Positions 13,850 to 22,205 of a stretch of DNA of 35,662 bases are shown piece by piece (within the stretch, counting starts at the first letter, position 1; each line of letters begins with the position of its first letter). A model generated the notes under the pieces. That model saw only the letters and a list, made by a program, of their open reading frames with translations. It was not told where the DNA came from and did no database searches. Where the stretch lies: positions 1 to 35,662 of the forward strand of contig JAERTK010000260.1 of the NCBI GenBank assembly GCA_016844935.1. The letters run 5' to 3'. The stretch comes from Desulfobacteraceae bacterium (GTDB lineage Bacteria; Desulfobacterota; DSM-4660; Desulfatiglandales; Desulfatiglandaceae). The translations under genes and the position numbers were made by a program.

Positions 13850-13985
13850 CCTTTTGCCCGATCTCTGCGTCAAACTCAAATTTTAATCCTCGCAATATTC
13901 AATATATTCCTGTGGTTAAAATTTTCGCTTTCCTTGACCTCGAACAAAACTGGACTTTTTGAAACTGGCTCCTTTTCTCAGATTT
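13850..13985. repeat. Imperfect palindromic intergenic element
   Basis: The 197-nt gap between two cassette genes holds AAATTTTAA (13878-13886) and TTAAAATTT (13916-13924) as inverted arms, with AATATT/AATATATT inside and flanking GTCAA-type matches outside. The stretch is AT-rich and unlike its neighbours. It looks like a mobile or REP-type intergenic element, or a strong mRNA hairpin; only one copy is present in the window. Confidence 0.35.
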
Positions 13986-14012
13986 TCCTAAAAAATGCAG
14001 CGGAACACGCGA

Positions 14013-14399
14013 TCAGTGTCCGCCACCGCCACCGCCACAGACCTGATCATCGCCGATCATCTGAAGCTTTCCGGCAATCAGGTCCTCAACCACCGGCCTG
14101 ATCTGCTGCCTTGTTGCATCATAAAATACATCCACCCCGACCTGTTTGAAACCCATCAGAGGCCGCATGCCGATGCCGCCCACAATCAAGGCTTTCACAT
14201 TGTGGCTGGCCAGCAAATTAACGGGCACCATACATCCGCCCTGCACATGGCCCCCGTTGGGTATGGTGGTGACCTGTTTTACCTCGCCGTCCTCCACATC
14301 CACAAAGGTAAATACATCACAATGACCAAAATGGCCTGATCTTTCCCCGTCCAGGCCGCCAGTTCCCGTGCTCGGTATCGCTATTCTTCCCTCTTTCAT
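14013..14399 (-). CDS. NifX/NifB-C/ORP-like (dinitrogenase iron-molybdenum cofactor family) protein, copy 2
   Basis: The protein has 128 residues. Family features: MKEGRIAIPS start, ERSGHFGHCDVFTFVDVEDG, then HVQGGCMVPVNLLASHNVKALIVGGIGMRPLMGFKQVGVDVFYD. His and Cys residues (GHFGHCD, GGCM) could bind metal. The end is unusual: a run of six Gly followed by His after a Cys (VCGG...GH). It is the first gene of the minus-strand cassette, with AGGAGGAG before its ATG. Related MTH1175-like proteins often sit beside Mrp genes. A role in carrying or assembling a Mo- or Fe-S cofactor is family-based inference. Confidence 0.92.
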   Translation of the reverse strand: MKEGRIAIPSTGTGGLDGERSGHFGHCDVFTFVDVEDGEVKQVTTIPNGGHVQGGCMVPVNLLASHNVKALIVGGIGMRPLMGFKQVGVDVFYDATRQQIRPVVEDLIAGKLQMIGDDQVCGGGGGGH

Positions 14400-14443
14400 G
14401 GCTTATCGCTCCTCCTTGGTTTAAACCTATCAAAAGCTATCAC

Positions 14444-14467
14444 CATACTGAAAATATTTCGAGTATG
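14444..14467. promoter_or_regulatory. Palindrome in the divergent intergenic region
   Basis: CATACT-GAAA-ATA-TTTC-G-AGTATG forms a nearly perfect inverted repeat between the cassette's first gene (-) and the radical SAM gene (+). It lies about 45 nt upstream of the minus-strand start codon. A dimeric regulator site is plausible; the factor is unknown. Confidence 0.4.
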
Positions 14468-14506
14468 TTCCTTATTAAATATTACCCTTGGGTGTCAAGC
14501 ACCTTA

Positions 14507-14522
14507 TGTGATATTATTCACA
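14507..14522. promoter_or_regulatory. CRP/FNR-family binding-site-like palindrome
   Basis: TGTGA-TATTAT-TCACA is an exact match to the CRP-type consensus (TGTGA-N6-TCACA), placed 58 nt before the radical SAM ATG and 108 nt before the minus-strand cassette ATG. CRP, FNR-like or HcpR-like factors of anaerobes use such sites. Which one acts here is not known. Confidence 0.6.
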
Positions 14523-14579
14523 ACAACATAAACATTACTTGGGATTCATCAAGTCTCCTCATTGAGGAAATACCAAAAT

Positions 14580-15548
14580 ATGTTATTCCTTAACCAAGAA
14601 ACGGATTTTGCCGATATTTATAAATCCTGCGTGCTATGCCCCAGGGCTTGCAGGGTCGACCGCACGGTTACCCGTGAGGGAAAAGCAAAAGGTTTCTGCG
14701 GTGAAACCGACCGGGTTCGCGTGGCCCATGTGGGTCCGCACTTTGGAGAAGAGCCCCCCATCACGGGAATCCGGGGATCGGGCACCGTTTTCTTTTCAGG
14801 TTGCAGCCTGAAATGCAAATTCTGCCAGAATCACCAGATTTCCCTTGGCGGCGTGGGAGAAACGCTCGATTTTCACCGGTTGGTTGAGAAAATACGGCAG
14901 ATGATCATCAACTACGGAGTCCATAATCTCAATTTTGTCTCACCGGATCATTTCATACCCCATACCACAGGGGTAGCCTCCCATTTGAAAAAAGAACATC
15001 CTGGCCTTCCCATTTTGTACAATTTTTCAGGGTATCAATCTGTAAGGGTACTCAAAAACCTGGAAAAATATGCCGACATCTACCTGCCGGACTTCAAGTA
15101 TTCGGATACGGCATTGGCAAGAAGGCTTTCCCGGTGCACGGACTATCCCGAAAAAGCAATCGATGCCATCTCTGAAATGGTCAGGCAGAAAGGTTTTCTG
15201 GACGGCCCGGTTTCTGAAAATGCACCTGCAACCCAAGGGGTTCTGGTGAGGCACCTGATCTTACCGGGGGCCGTTGAAAATTCCATTAATGCACTGACCA
15301 CCCTCTTCATGGAGTTCGGCGCCGATTTACCCATCAGCCTCATGTCTCAATATCATCCCGTTATGCACCACGAAGACCCTGAGCTGAACCGGACCATTAC
15401 GGATCAGGAATTTCTGGAAGTGCATGACCATGCAACACAACTGGGATTTAAACATATGTTCGTTCAGTTTCCCGAAAATTATCAGGACTGTTCACGGGAC
15501 CGCGCCGTCTTTCTCCCTGATTTCAAAAACAGGCAACCGTTCGGATGA
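14580..15548 (+). CDS. PflA-like (PflX/COG1313-type) radical SAM protein
   Basis: The protein has 322 residues from ATG 14580, with GAGG 12 nt upstream; an in-frame TTG at 14562 has no ribosome-binding site. The radical SAM cluster motif is C75-x3-C79-x2-C82 (CSLKCKFCQ). An N-terminal Cys set (CVLCPRACRVD...GFCG) marks the PflA-like family and may bind a second cluster. NFVSPDHFIPH and YLPDFKYSD are typical of the group. No glycyl-radical enzyme is next to it, so the target is unknown. It is divergent from the metallocluster cassette and shares the intergenic region holding the CRP-type palindrome, so co-regulation is plausible. Confidence 0.92.
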   Translation: MLFLNQETDFADIYKSCVLCPRACRVDRTVTREGKAKGFCGETDRVRVAHVGPHFGEEPPITGIRGSGTVFFSGCSLKCKFCQNHQISLGGVGETLDFHRLVEKIRQMIINYGVHNLNFVSPDHFIPHTTGVASHLKKEHPGLPILYNFSGYQSVRVLKNLEKYADIYLPDFKYSDTALARRLSRCTDYPEKAIDAISEMVRQKGFLDGPVSENAPATQGVLVRHLILPGAVENSINALTTLFMEFGADLPISLMSQYHPVMHHEDPELNRTITDQEFLEVHDHATQLGFKHMFVQFPENYQDCSRDRAVFLPDFKNRQPFG

Positions 15549-15563
15549 AAACCGATTTTATGC

Positions 15564-15592
15564 TTGACTCAAATCAAGAGAGTCTTTATAGT
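15564..15592 (+). promoter_or_regulatory. Strong sigma70 promoter of the rplU-rpmA-obgE operon
   Basis: TTGACT and TATAGT with a 17-nt spacer, ending 35 nt before the rplU ATG. GACTC and GAGTC form a small inverted repeat from the -35 box into the spacer. Confidence 0.65.
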
Positions 15593-15627
15593 GGCCAATT
15601 CATTTTAATAAGCAAGGAGACGAAGCT

Positions 15628-15957
15628 ATGTATGCGGTCATAAAGACTGGCGGAAAACAATATCGGGTCGCCCCAGGCGATGAGATTCGGGTGGAAAAAC
15701 TCCAGGGAGACGTGGGTGATGCGGTAACGTTTGATCAGGTTCTTCTGACATCGGATGGCGAAGCCGTTGAAGTGGGCCAACCTTTCCTTGAAAATTCGAA
15801 AGTAGCCGGCCTCATTACCAGTCACGGCAAGAATCGAAAGATTCTGGTTTATAAATACAAACGGCGTAAAGGATATCGACGCAAAAATGGACACCGCCAG
15901 CATTTTTCGCTTGTGAGAATCGGCGACATTGAATCAGGCGTTCAGGTTGAGGAGTAA
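15628..15957 (+). CDS. rplU: Ribosomal protein bL21
   Basis: The protein has 109 residues, typical of bL21. The start [14 protein letters not shown] and the basic [16 protein letters not shown] stretch followed by a beta-hairpin (HFSLVRI) are diagnostic. It binds 23S rRNA in the large subunit. AAGGAGA precedes the ATG. It is first in the conserved order bL21-bL27-Obg, downstream of a strong promoter. Confidence 0.98.
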   Translation: MYAVIKTGGKQYRVAPGDEIRVEKLQGDVGDAVTFDQVLLTSDGEAVEVGQPFLENSKVAGLITSHGKNRKILVYKYKRRKGYRRKNGHRQHFSLVRIGDIESGVQVEE

Positions 15958-15962
15958 GGGAT

Positions 15963-16217
15963 ATGTCACACAAAAAAGCGGGCGGCAGCTCCAGAAACGG
16001 AAGAGACAGTAACGGACAGAGGCGGGGTATCAAACGCTATTCGGGGCAGACCGTCAATGCAGGAAGCATTATTGTCCGGCAGAGAGGGACCCATATCCAC
16101 CCCGGAGAGAACGTGGGGTTGGGCCGGGATTACACCATCTTTGCCAAGATTGACGGCATTGTGACGTTTGAGCGCATGGGCAAAGATCGAAAAAAGGTCA
16201 GCGTTTACGCCGCTTAA
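15963..16217 (+). CDS. rpmA: Ribosomal protein bL27
   Basis: The protein has 84 residues. [20 protein letters not shown] is the standard start, whose N-terminal tail reaches toward the peptidyl-transferase centre; the motif [22 protein letters not shown] follows. There is no N-terminal extension needing cleavage as in Firmicutes. It is 5 nt after rplU, with GAGGAGTAAGG serving as ribosome-binding site across the rplU stop. Confidence 0.98.
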   Translation: MSHKKAGGSSRNGRDSNGQRRGIKRYSGQTVNAGSIIVRQRGTHIHPGENVGLGRDYTIFAKIDGIVTFERMGKDRKKVSVYAA

Positions 16218-16254
16218 ATTTCGCAACCGCCATTTGCCCCCCGGAAGGTAAACC

Positions 16255-17292
16255 ATGTTTTTCTTAGATGAAGCCGTCATCACGGCCAGATCCGGAAACG
16301 GGGGAAGTGGCTGCGTCAGCTTCAGAAGAGAGAAGTTCATCCCCAGAGGCGGACCGGATGGCGGCGACGGGGGAGACGGTGGAAACGTCATCGTCAGAAG
16401 CACCCGCAAACTTTTCACCCTTGAAGACTACAGGTCCAAGAGAAATCTGAGTGCTCGAAATGGTGGACCGGGAGGGGGGAAGAATAAATCCGGCGCCAAC
16501 GGGGCGGATTGCGTTGTTGAGACGCCTGTCGGCACCATCATTGAAGAAGTTGAATCCGGCCGTATCCTGGCGGACCTGGTCCTGGATCAGCAGGAAATCA
16601 TTCTCATTCCCGGGGGAAAAGGCGGGAAAGGGAACCAGCATTTCGCCACATCAACAAATCGGGCGCCACGAATGGCACAACCCGGCCTTCCCGGAGACAC
16701 ACTGAAGCTCAAATTAACCCTGAAACTCCTGGCGGACGTGGGGCTGGTGGGCCTGCCCAACGCCGGAAAATCAACACTTCTCTCCCGCCTCACCCAGGCC
16801 CGCCCCAAGGTGGGCAGCTACCCGTTCACCACACTGGTTCCCAATCTGGGCGTCATGACCTTCGACAATGAAGAAACCCTGGTGGTGGCCGACATTCCCG
16901 GACTCGTGGAAGGCGCACGACTGGGTCGCGGATTGGGGCATCAATTTTTAAGGCATATAGAACGAACCCAATTCCTGTTGCACCTGCTGGATGCAACCGA
17001 TTCATCGGGGAAGAATATCCTGGATGATTATTTGATGCTCAGAAAGGAGATGTCCGCCTATTCAACCACCCTTGCCCGGAAACCTTATTTTGTGGTAATC
17101 AATAAGATCGATCTCTGCGATCCTGGCAGTAAAGATATCAGAGCGCTGCGAAAAGCACTTGACAAGCTCGGCACAAAATCCATCTGTATTTCAGCGTTGA
17201 CCGGTGAAGGCATCGGCGAATTAACCCGGTTCATTTTTAAAAATTTTCACAAGGGACAGGGAGCAGTTGTCGGGGGGCATGATGAAATGTGA
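16255..17292 (+). CDS. obgE: GTPase Obg
   Basis: The protein has 345 residues. The N-terminal Obg domain is glycine-rich (GGPDGGDGGDGGNV, near 34-47). The G domain follows with P-loop GLPNAGKST (about 166), the switch DIPGLVEGA and NKID. It acts in 50S assembly and stress control. The last residues (GQGAVVGGHDEM) are encoded by a heptanucleotide array rather than by anything conserved in Obg, suggesting that a repeat rewrote the C-terminus. It is third in the rplU operon. Confidence 0.97.
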   Translation: MFFLDEAVITARSGNGGSGCVSFRREKFIPRGGPDGGDGGDGGNVIVRSTRKLFTLEDYRSKRNLSARNGGPGGGKNKSGANGADCVVETPVGTIIEEVESGRILADLVLDQQEIILIPGGKGGKGNQHFATSTNRAPRMAQPGLPGDTLKLKLTLKLLADVGLVGLPNAGKSTLLSRLTQARPKVGSYPFTTLVPNLGVMTFDNEETLVVADIPGLVEGARLGRGLGHQFLRHIERTQFLLHLLDATDSSGKNILDDYLMLRKEMSAYSTTLARKPYFVVINKIDLCDPGSKDIRALRKALDKLGTKSICISALTGEGIGELTRFIFKNFHKGQGAVVGGHDEM

Positions 17293-17330
17293 GCTGCCTT
17301 TTCTGCACCCTGCCCCCTGACAACTGCACC
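17253..17330. repeat. Inverted heptanucleotide arrays across the obgE-proB junction
   Basis: Right half, 17303-17330, reads in sevens as CTGCACC, CTGCCCC, CTGACAA, CTGCACC. Left half, 17253-17279, reads GGGACAG, GGAGCAG, TTGTCGG, GGGGCA, i.e. the same unit type on the other strand. As a result 17263-17279 and 17311-17327 form a 17-bp inverted repeat with one G-T pair and a 31-nt loop. It spans the end of obgE and the whole spacer before proB. It lacks a T-run, so it is not a classic terminator. Confidence 0.75.
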
Positions 17331-17340
17331 CTTTCTAAAA

Positions 17341-18519
17341 ATGCCTCAAAACACAAATATCAGAACTGAGCTTTTAAAATCCGTCAAACGGGTTGTCATA
17401 AAGATCGGCAGTGGCGTCCTGACCGCCCATGACGGACTTAACATGCCGGTCATGGATGATCTGACTGCGGATATGAGCACACTCAAAAAATCAGGCATTG
17501 AAGTGGTCCTGGTCTCTTCCGGCGCCATTGCGGCCGGCATCCGGAAATTGGGAATGACCCGCAGACCCCGGTCCGTCTCCGAGCAACAGGCAACCGCTGC
17601 CGTGGGCCAGGGAAACCTGATCAGGGCCTGGGAAAATGCTTTTGAGCAACACGGTCACCAGGTGGGACAGGTCCTGTTGACCCGTGACGACCTGACCCAC
17701 AGGCGCCGTTATTTGAATGCGCGCAATACCACCTTCACCCTCCTTTCCTGGAACATTATCCCCATTGTCAATGAAAACGATACCGTGGTTGTGGATGAGC
17801 TCAAATTCGGTGACAACGATAACCTCAGCGCCATGGTCACGAACCTGTCCGAATCCGACTTCCTGATAAACCTGACCAATATCGATGGCCTTTTCGATAA
17901 AGACCCGAGGGATCACGAAGATGCCCACCTCATTTCCGTGGTGGAAAAGGTAGACCGAAAAATCACCCAGTTTGCCGGCGCCATACCCGGATTCCTGGGA
18001 ACAGGCGGCATGGGAAGCAAAATCAGGGCTGCCAAAAAAGTGGCCATTGCCGGCGTACCCACCATCATTGCCAACGGCTTGAAACCCGGCATCATAAGGC
18101 GTCTTTTTGCGGGCCGTGTGGAAGGAACCCTGTTTTTGCCGGAAGCGGTCTCCCTGTGCAGCCGGAAACACTGGATCGCCTTTACCAAATCCCCAAAAGG
18201 GGAAATCACCATCGACCGGGGCGCCGAAATCGCCATTGTGGAGAAAGGTAAAAGCCTTTTGCCATCAGGGATCAAAGGGGTAAAGGGGCAATTCAGTCTC
18301 GGCAATTCCGTATTGCTCATCAATGAAGACGGCGAACCCGTTGCCGTGGGCATGGTCAGCTACCATTCCGGGCACATACAGAAAATTATGGGTTCGAGAA
18401 GCACCGACATCGAATCCATCCTGGGATTCAAACACGATGACGAGGTCATCCATCGAAACAATCTTGTGTTGACGGCACACATGGATGAAGGAGATACGGC
18501 ATGTCCATTGAAAGTATGA
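17341..18519 (+). CDS. proB: Glutamate 5-kinase
   Basis: The protein has 392 residues. The amino-acid kinase domain begins [11 protein letters not shown], with SSGAIAAG near 60 and the [23 protein letters not shown] active-site stretch; residues about 280-370 form a PUA domain ([26 protein letters not shown]). It phosphorylates glutamate in the first step of proline synthesis. No ribosome-binding site is visible before the ATG, since the spacer is filled by the heptad array; translation may depend on coupling or a weak start. It overlaps proA by 19 nt. Confidence 0.97.
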   Translation: MPQNTNIRTELLKSVKRVVIKIGSGVLTAHDGLNMPVMDDLTADMSTLKKSGIEVVLVSSGAIAAGIRKLGMTRRPRSVSEQQATAAVGQGNLIRAWENAFEQHGHQVGQVLLTRDDLTHRRRYLNARNTTFTLLSWNIIPIVNENDTVVVDELKFGDNDNLSAMVTNLSESDFLINLTNIDGLFDKDPRDHEDAHLISVVEKVDRKITQFAGAIPGFLGTGGMGSKIRAAKKVAIAGVPTIIANGLKPGIIRRLFAGRVEGTLFLPEAVSLCSRKHWIAFTKSPKGEITIDRGAEIAIVEKGKSLLPSGIKGVKGQFSLGNSVLLINEDGEPVAVGMVSYHSGHIQKIMGSRSTDIESILGFKHDDEVIHRNNLVLTAHMDEGDTACPLKV

Positions 18520-19757
18520 TCGGGACCATGGCAAAGGATGCCAGAACAGCGTCAAGGGGGCTGAGAGGTCTTTCAAGGGGACAGAAAGATGATGCCCTTT
18601 TTAAAATGGCCGAAAAGCTTCTTAAACGTCGGGAAATCATTACGGCCGAAAACCAGAGGGACCTGTCGGCAGCCAGGGATGCGGGGCTTTCCCCGGCCAT
18701 GCTGGACCGCCTGACGCTGAATGAAGCGGTCATCGGCGCCATGGCGGACGGGCTCAGGGAAGTTGCATCCCTGCCCGATCCGGTGGGGGCGTACCCTGTC
18801 ATGTGGAAGCGCCCCAACGGACTGCAGGTAGGAAAGGTACGCATCCCTCTGGGCGTTATCGGCTTCATCTTTGAGTCCCGCCCCAATGTTACCGTGGATG
18901 CAGCGGCCCTGTGCCTCAAAGCCGGTAATGCCGTTATCCTCAAAGGGGGCTCGGAAGCGATCCATTCCAACATAGCCTTAGGTGAACTGCTGGCGGAAGC
19001 CCTGAATGAAGCGGGAATTCCCCAAAAAGCGGTCCAGGTGATCCCCACCACCGAAAGGGCCGCCGTGAACGCCCTGATCAGTCTGGATGACGATATTGAC
19101 GTCATCATCCCAAGGGGTGGAGAGGGGTTGATCCGTTTTGTCACGGAACACTCGCGGGTCCCGGTACTGAAACATTACAAGGGTGTCTGCCACGTTTATG
19201 TGGATCAATCCGCCTCCCTCAACATGGCAAAGGAGATCTGTTTCAATGCAAAGGTGCAGAGGCCCGGCGTCTGCAATGCCCTGGAAACCCTGTTGGTTCA
19301 CGAGGATGCGGCCCCCGGTTTCCTCCCTGAAATGGCGAAAGAGTATGAAAGCGCCGGGGTTGAAATCAGGGGATGCCCCAAAACCATTGACCTGGTACCG
19401 GGTGCCGTGGCCGCAACGGAATCGGATTGGCCGGCGGAATTTCTTGATCTCATCCTGGCGGTCAAGGTGGTCGGCAGTATGGATGAAGCCCTGGACCACA
19501 TAGAAACGCACGGGTCGCAGCATACGGAAGCCATTATTACCAACGATTACAACCGTTCACAGCGCTTTCTGGCCCAGGTGGATTCTTCCGTGGTGATGGT
19601 GAATGCGTCCACACGGTTTAACGACGGAAACCAGCTGGGTCTTGGCGCCGAAATCGGCATCAACACGTCCAAGCTCCATGCCTTCGGCCCCATGGGACTG
19701 GAAGAACTTACAACCACCAAGTTTGTGGTTTACGGGCAGGGACAAATCCGGGATTAG
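18501..19757 (+). CDS. proA: Glutamate-5-semialdehyde dehydrogenase (gamma-glutamyl phosphate reductase)
   Basis: The protein has 418 residues, full length. Family features are [36 protein letters not shown] in substance (start of the NADPH fold near 113), the catalytic Cys in [13 protein letters not shown] and the C-terminal [17 protein letters not shown]. It reduces gamma-glutamyl phosphate to the semialdehyde after ProB. The ATG at 18501 has AAGGAG 7 nt upstream inside the end of proB, so the two are translationally coupled. Confidence 0.97.
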   Translation: MSIESMIGTMAKDARTASRGLRGLSRGQKDDALFKMAEKLLKRREIITAENQRDLSAARDAGLSPAMLDRLTLNEAVIGAMADGLREVASLPDPVGAYPVMWKRPNGLQVGKVRIPLGVIGFIFESRPNVTVDAAALCLKAGNAVILKGGSEAIHSNIALGELLAEALNEAGIPQKAVQVIPTTERAAVNALISLDDDIDVIIPRGGEGLIRFVTEHSRVPVLKHYKGVCHVYVDQSASLNMAKEICFNAKVQRPGVCNALETLLVHEDAAPGFLPEMAKEYESAGVEIRGCPKTIDLVPGAVAATESDWPAEFLDLILAVKVVGSMDEALDHIETHGSQHTEAIITNDYNRSQRFLAQVDSSVVMVNASTRFNDGNQLGLGAEIGINTSKLHAFGPMGLEELTTTKFVVYGQGQIRD

Positions 19758-19766
19758 GAGTATTTT

Positions 19767-20471
19767 TTGAAACTGGGCATCCTTGGGGGCACCTTTGATC
19801 CGATCCATCTGGGACATCTGCGTTCAGCGGAGGAGATCGGCCAGCATCTGGCCCTTGAAAAGGTCTATCTGATCCCTTCCTCACTGCCCCCGCATAAAGC
19901 CGAGATTCCCGTAACGCCCTTCCATCACAGGCTGGCCATGACCCGTTTGGGAACACATTGCTCCCGCTTGCTTGAAACCACGGACCTGGAGGGGAACAGG
20001 CCCGGGTTTTCCTATTCCATCGAGACCCTTCAAGAACTGCACCAGGTTTTCGGTCCTGGTCAGGACCTCTTTTTTATTGTGGGCATGGATGCTTTTCTGG
20101 AAATCAAGACCTGGCGGAATTACAAAAACCTCTTTGATTACGCCCATTTTGTAATTCTTTCCCGGGCCGGCTGCCGAAATTTCGGGCTGGAGGCCATTTT
20201 TTCTGACCTCCATATCAGGGGTTCAGAAACGGGGAGCGGAAAAATTTTTGTGGCCCCGTCCGGCAAATCCATTACACTCATAACCTCGACCCCCATGGAA
20301 ATATCCTCGACAAATATCCGAAACATGGTAAAAGAGGGTAGATCCATCCATTTCCTTGTTCCTGAAACGGTCAGGGCTTATATTATTGAAAAAGGATTGT
20401 ACCTGAATGATGACCCCCATGGAAAAAGCAAGATTATGCCTTGCAACCATTCTCGAAAGAAAGGCCGTTGA
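19767..20471 (+). CDS. nadD: Nicotinate-nucleotide adenylyltransferase
   Basis: The protein has 234 residues. It starts with TTG (KLGILGGTFDPIHLGHL follows), with TAGGAG 6 nt upstream overlapping the proA stop. The nucleotide-binding motifs GGTFDPIHLGHL and ISSTNIR are intact. It adenylates nicotinate mononucleotide in NAD synthesis. The C-terminal 20 residues run beyond the usual end and overlap rsfS by 65 nt in another frame; the basic tail (SKIMPCNHSRKKGR) is probably not conserved. Confidence 0.94.
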   Translation: MKLGILGGTFDPIHLGHLRSAEEIGQHLALEKVYLIPSSLPPHKAEIPVTPFHHRLAMTRLGTHCSRLLETTDLEGNRPGFSYSIETLQELHQVFGPGQDLFFIVGMDAFLEIKTWRNYKNLFDYAHFVILSRAGCRNFGLEAIFSDLHIRGSETGSGKIFVAPSGKSITLITSTPMEISSTNIRNMVKEGRSIHFLVPETVRAYIIEKGLYLNDDPHGKSKIMPCNHSRKKGR

Positions 20472-20754
20472 TCCCGTTCTTCTGCACGTGGAAAACCTCA
20501 CGACCGTTGCAGACTATTTCTTGATCACGGGAGGAAACTCCACCCGGCAGGTACAGGCCATTTCCAGGCACCTGCAAAAGACACTAAAGGAGCAGGAAGT
20601 ACCCCTATACGGCGTTGAAGGGGAGCAGGAATCCCAGTGGGTGCTTCTGGATTATGGTGAAGTGGTCATTCATATTTTCTATCAGCCCATCAGGGAATTC
20701 TACGACCTGGAAGGGCTCTGGGTTGAAGCCCCGGAAGTCAATCTCGAAATGTAA
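20407..20754 (+). CDS. rsfS: Ribosomal silencing factor RsfS
   Basis: The protein has 115 residues. Family motifs are ADYFLITGGNSTRQVQAIS and WVLLDYGEVVIHIFYQPIREFYDLEGLW. It binds uL14 and blocks subunit joining under starvation. The neighbour order nadD-rsfS is widely conserved. The start is uncertain among ATG 20407, 20410 and 20419, all inside nadD; AAAGG lies 11 nt before 20407. Confidence 0.95.
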   Translation: MMTPMEKARLCLATILERKAVDPVLLHVENLTTVADYFLITGGNSTRQVQAISRHLQKTLKEQEVPLYGVEGEQESQWVLLDYGEVVIHIFYQPIREFYDLEGLWVEAPEVNLEM

Positions 20755-20775
20755 GGGTAAAGCGTGAGGTTGAAT

Positions 20776-22191
20776 ATGAAAACCCATTCACGTTACAGGC
20801 AAAGCATTTCACTTTTGATCGCTGTCTTTCTCTGCGGGTTTCCCCTTTCATTTCAGTCAAAAGCCCATGCCCTTTCCATTGAGGATGAATGGAAAATGGG
20901 GCAGGCGTTTTTCCTTCAGGTCAGCAACCAGTATAAATTGGTTGCGGATCCCTTTGCCGTCAAATACATCAATGACCTGGGACATTATCTTCTAGCGCCC
21001 CTTGAAACAAGGCCTTTCCCTTTTCAATTCTATATTATCGAAGACAATACCCTCAATGCATTTGCCGGTCCCGGCGGGCACATTTTTTTCTATGCCGGCC
21101 TTATTGAAGCCATGGACCAGGTCGATGAACTGGCAGCGGTCATGTGCCATGAAATCGGCCATATTGCCGCACGGCACCTGTCCAAACGGATCGACCAGAG
21201 CAAGAGCATCGGGATCGGAACCATGGCGGGAATCCTGGCCGGTGTACTCATCGGCGGCCCGTTGGCGGCCGCACTCATCACCGGCGCCATGGCCGCCGGG
21301 ATGCAGGCCCAGTCTCATTTCAGCCGGGAGGATGAACGCCAGGCAGACCAGTTGAGTTATAAATACATCGTACCGTCCACCTTTGATTCAAAAGCCATGA
21401 TCGGTGCCCTAAATAAAATCCAGAGGGGAAACTGGCTCGGTACCGGAAAAACGCCCGCGTACCTGCTGACCCACCCCACCGGACCCGAGCGGATGAGCAA
21501 CCTTGAATCCTTATCCAGCGATGCTCTGCAGTTGGATTTAACCCGGGAAGCCCTTTACTTCAGAGCGCTTTATCCGGCATTTCAAACCATTGTCATGGCC
21601 ATCAGTAAAGAACCCAAAGATGCGGAAAAACAATTCCTGAAGACCCTCTTAAATGACCCCGAGGCATGGTTGCCGCAATTGGGAATGGGAATTGTTTTAA
21701 TGCGGGAATCCAAATATCCCGAAGCCATCAGCGCCCTCAAGAAAGCCCGACAGAAACAGCCGGAATTCCCTCCCATTCTGAGAACCCTGGGAGAGGCTTA
21801 TTTGATGGATGGTCAGCAGAAAAAAGCCGCCCGGGTCCTTAAAACGGCCCTTGAACTGAACCATGGGGACAAAGCAGCTCTTTTCTTAATGGGTACCCTT
21901 TATGAAGAACAGGGCAAAACCCAAAAAGCCCTCCGCATTTTCAAAAAACTGTCTTATCTCAAACCCGTCAGGAACAATGTTTATTATCACCTGGGGGTGT
22001 GTTACGGCAGAGAGAAACAGTTGGCGCTGGCCCATTACAACTTCGGCATCTATTTTAAACATTCAGGTCGATTTCAAAAAGCCATGTTTCATTTCCGGAA
22101 AGCCAAAAAATTGGCTTCCGGAAATACCGCTCTTGAGGAAAAAATACGCAAGGAAACCGAAGGTGTTGAAGAAATGAAGGATCAAACATAA
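20776..22191 (+). CDS. Secreted M48 metalloprotease with TPR tail (BepA-like)
   Basis: The protein has 471 residues from ATG 20776 (GAGGT 5 nt upstream); a GTG 12 nt earlier is less likely. A signal peptide is clear: basic start, hydrophobic core, cleavage probably after AHA near 33. The zinc motif is HEIGH (His125, Glu126, His129) and the third ligand is Glu187 in ERQAD. A Gly/Ala-rich hydrophobic segment lies between them. From about 290 on, TPR-like repeats occur (PEAISALKKARQKQP, GQQKKAARVLKTALEL, GKTQKALRIFKKLSYL). BepA-type proteins degrade or assist misfolded outer-membrane proteins in the periplasm. It is 21 nt after rsfS. Confidence 0.93.
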   Translation: MKTHSRYRQSISLLIAVFLCGFPLSFQSKAHALSIEDEWKMGQAFFLQVSNQYKLVADPFAVKYINDLGHYLLAPLETRPFPFQFYIIEDNTLNAFAGPGGHIFFYAGLIEAMDQVDELAAVMCHEIGHIAARHLSKRIDQSKSIGIGTMAGILAGVLIGGPLAAALITGAMAAGMQAQSHFSREDERQADQLSYKYIVPSTFDSKAMIGALNKIQRGNWLGTGKTPAYLLTHPTGPERMSNLESLSSDALQLDLTREALYFRALYPAFQTIVMAISKEPKDAEKQFLKTLLNDPEAWLPQLGMGIVLMRESKYPEAISALKKARQKQPEFPPILRTLGEAYLMDGQQKKAARVLKTALELNHGDKAALFLMGTLYEEQGKTQKALRIFKKLSYLKPVRNNVYYHLGVCYGREKQLALAHYNFGIYFKHSGRFQKAMFHFRKAKKLASGNTALEEKIRKETEGVEEMKDQT

Positions 22192-22205
22192 TAAGGAGGT
22201 TTGCC

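Noticed and set aside
13264..13962. Plus-strand open frame of 232 codons
   Set aside because: Antisense shadow of the NifX- and NifU-like genes.
13010..14399. Nitrogen-fixation gene cluster
   Set aside because: The NifX- and NifU-like proteins belong to broad families, and no nifHDK, nifB or nifEN is present in the window.
17491..18171. Minus-strand open frame of 226 codons
   Set aside because: Antisense shadow of proB.
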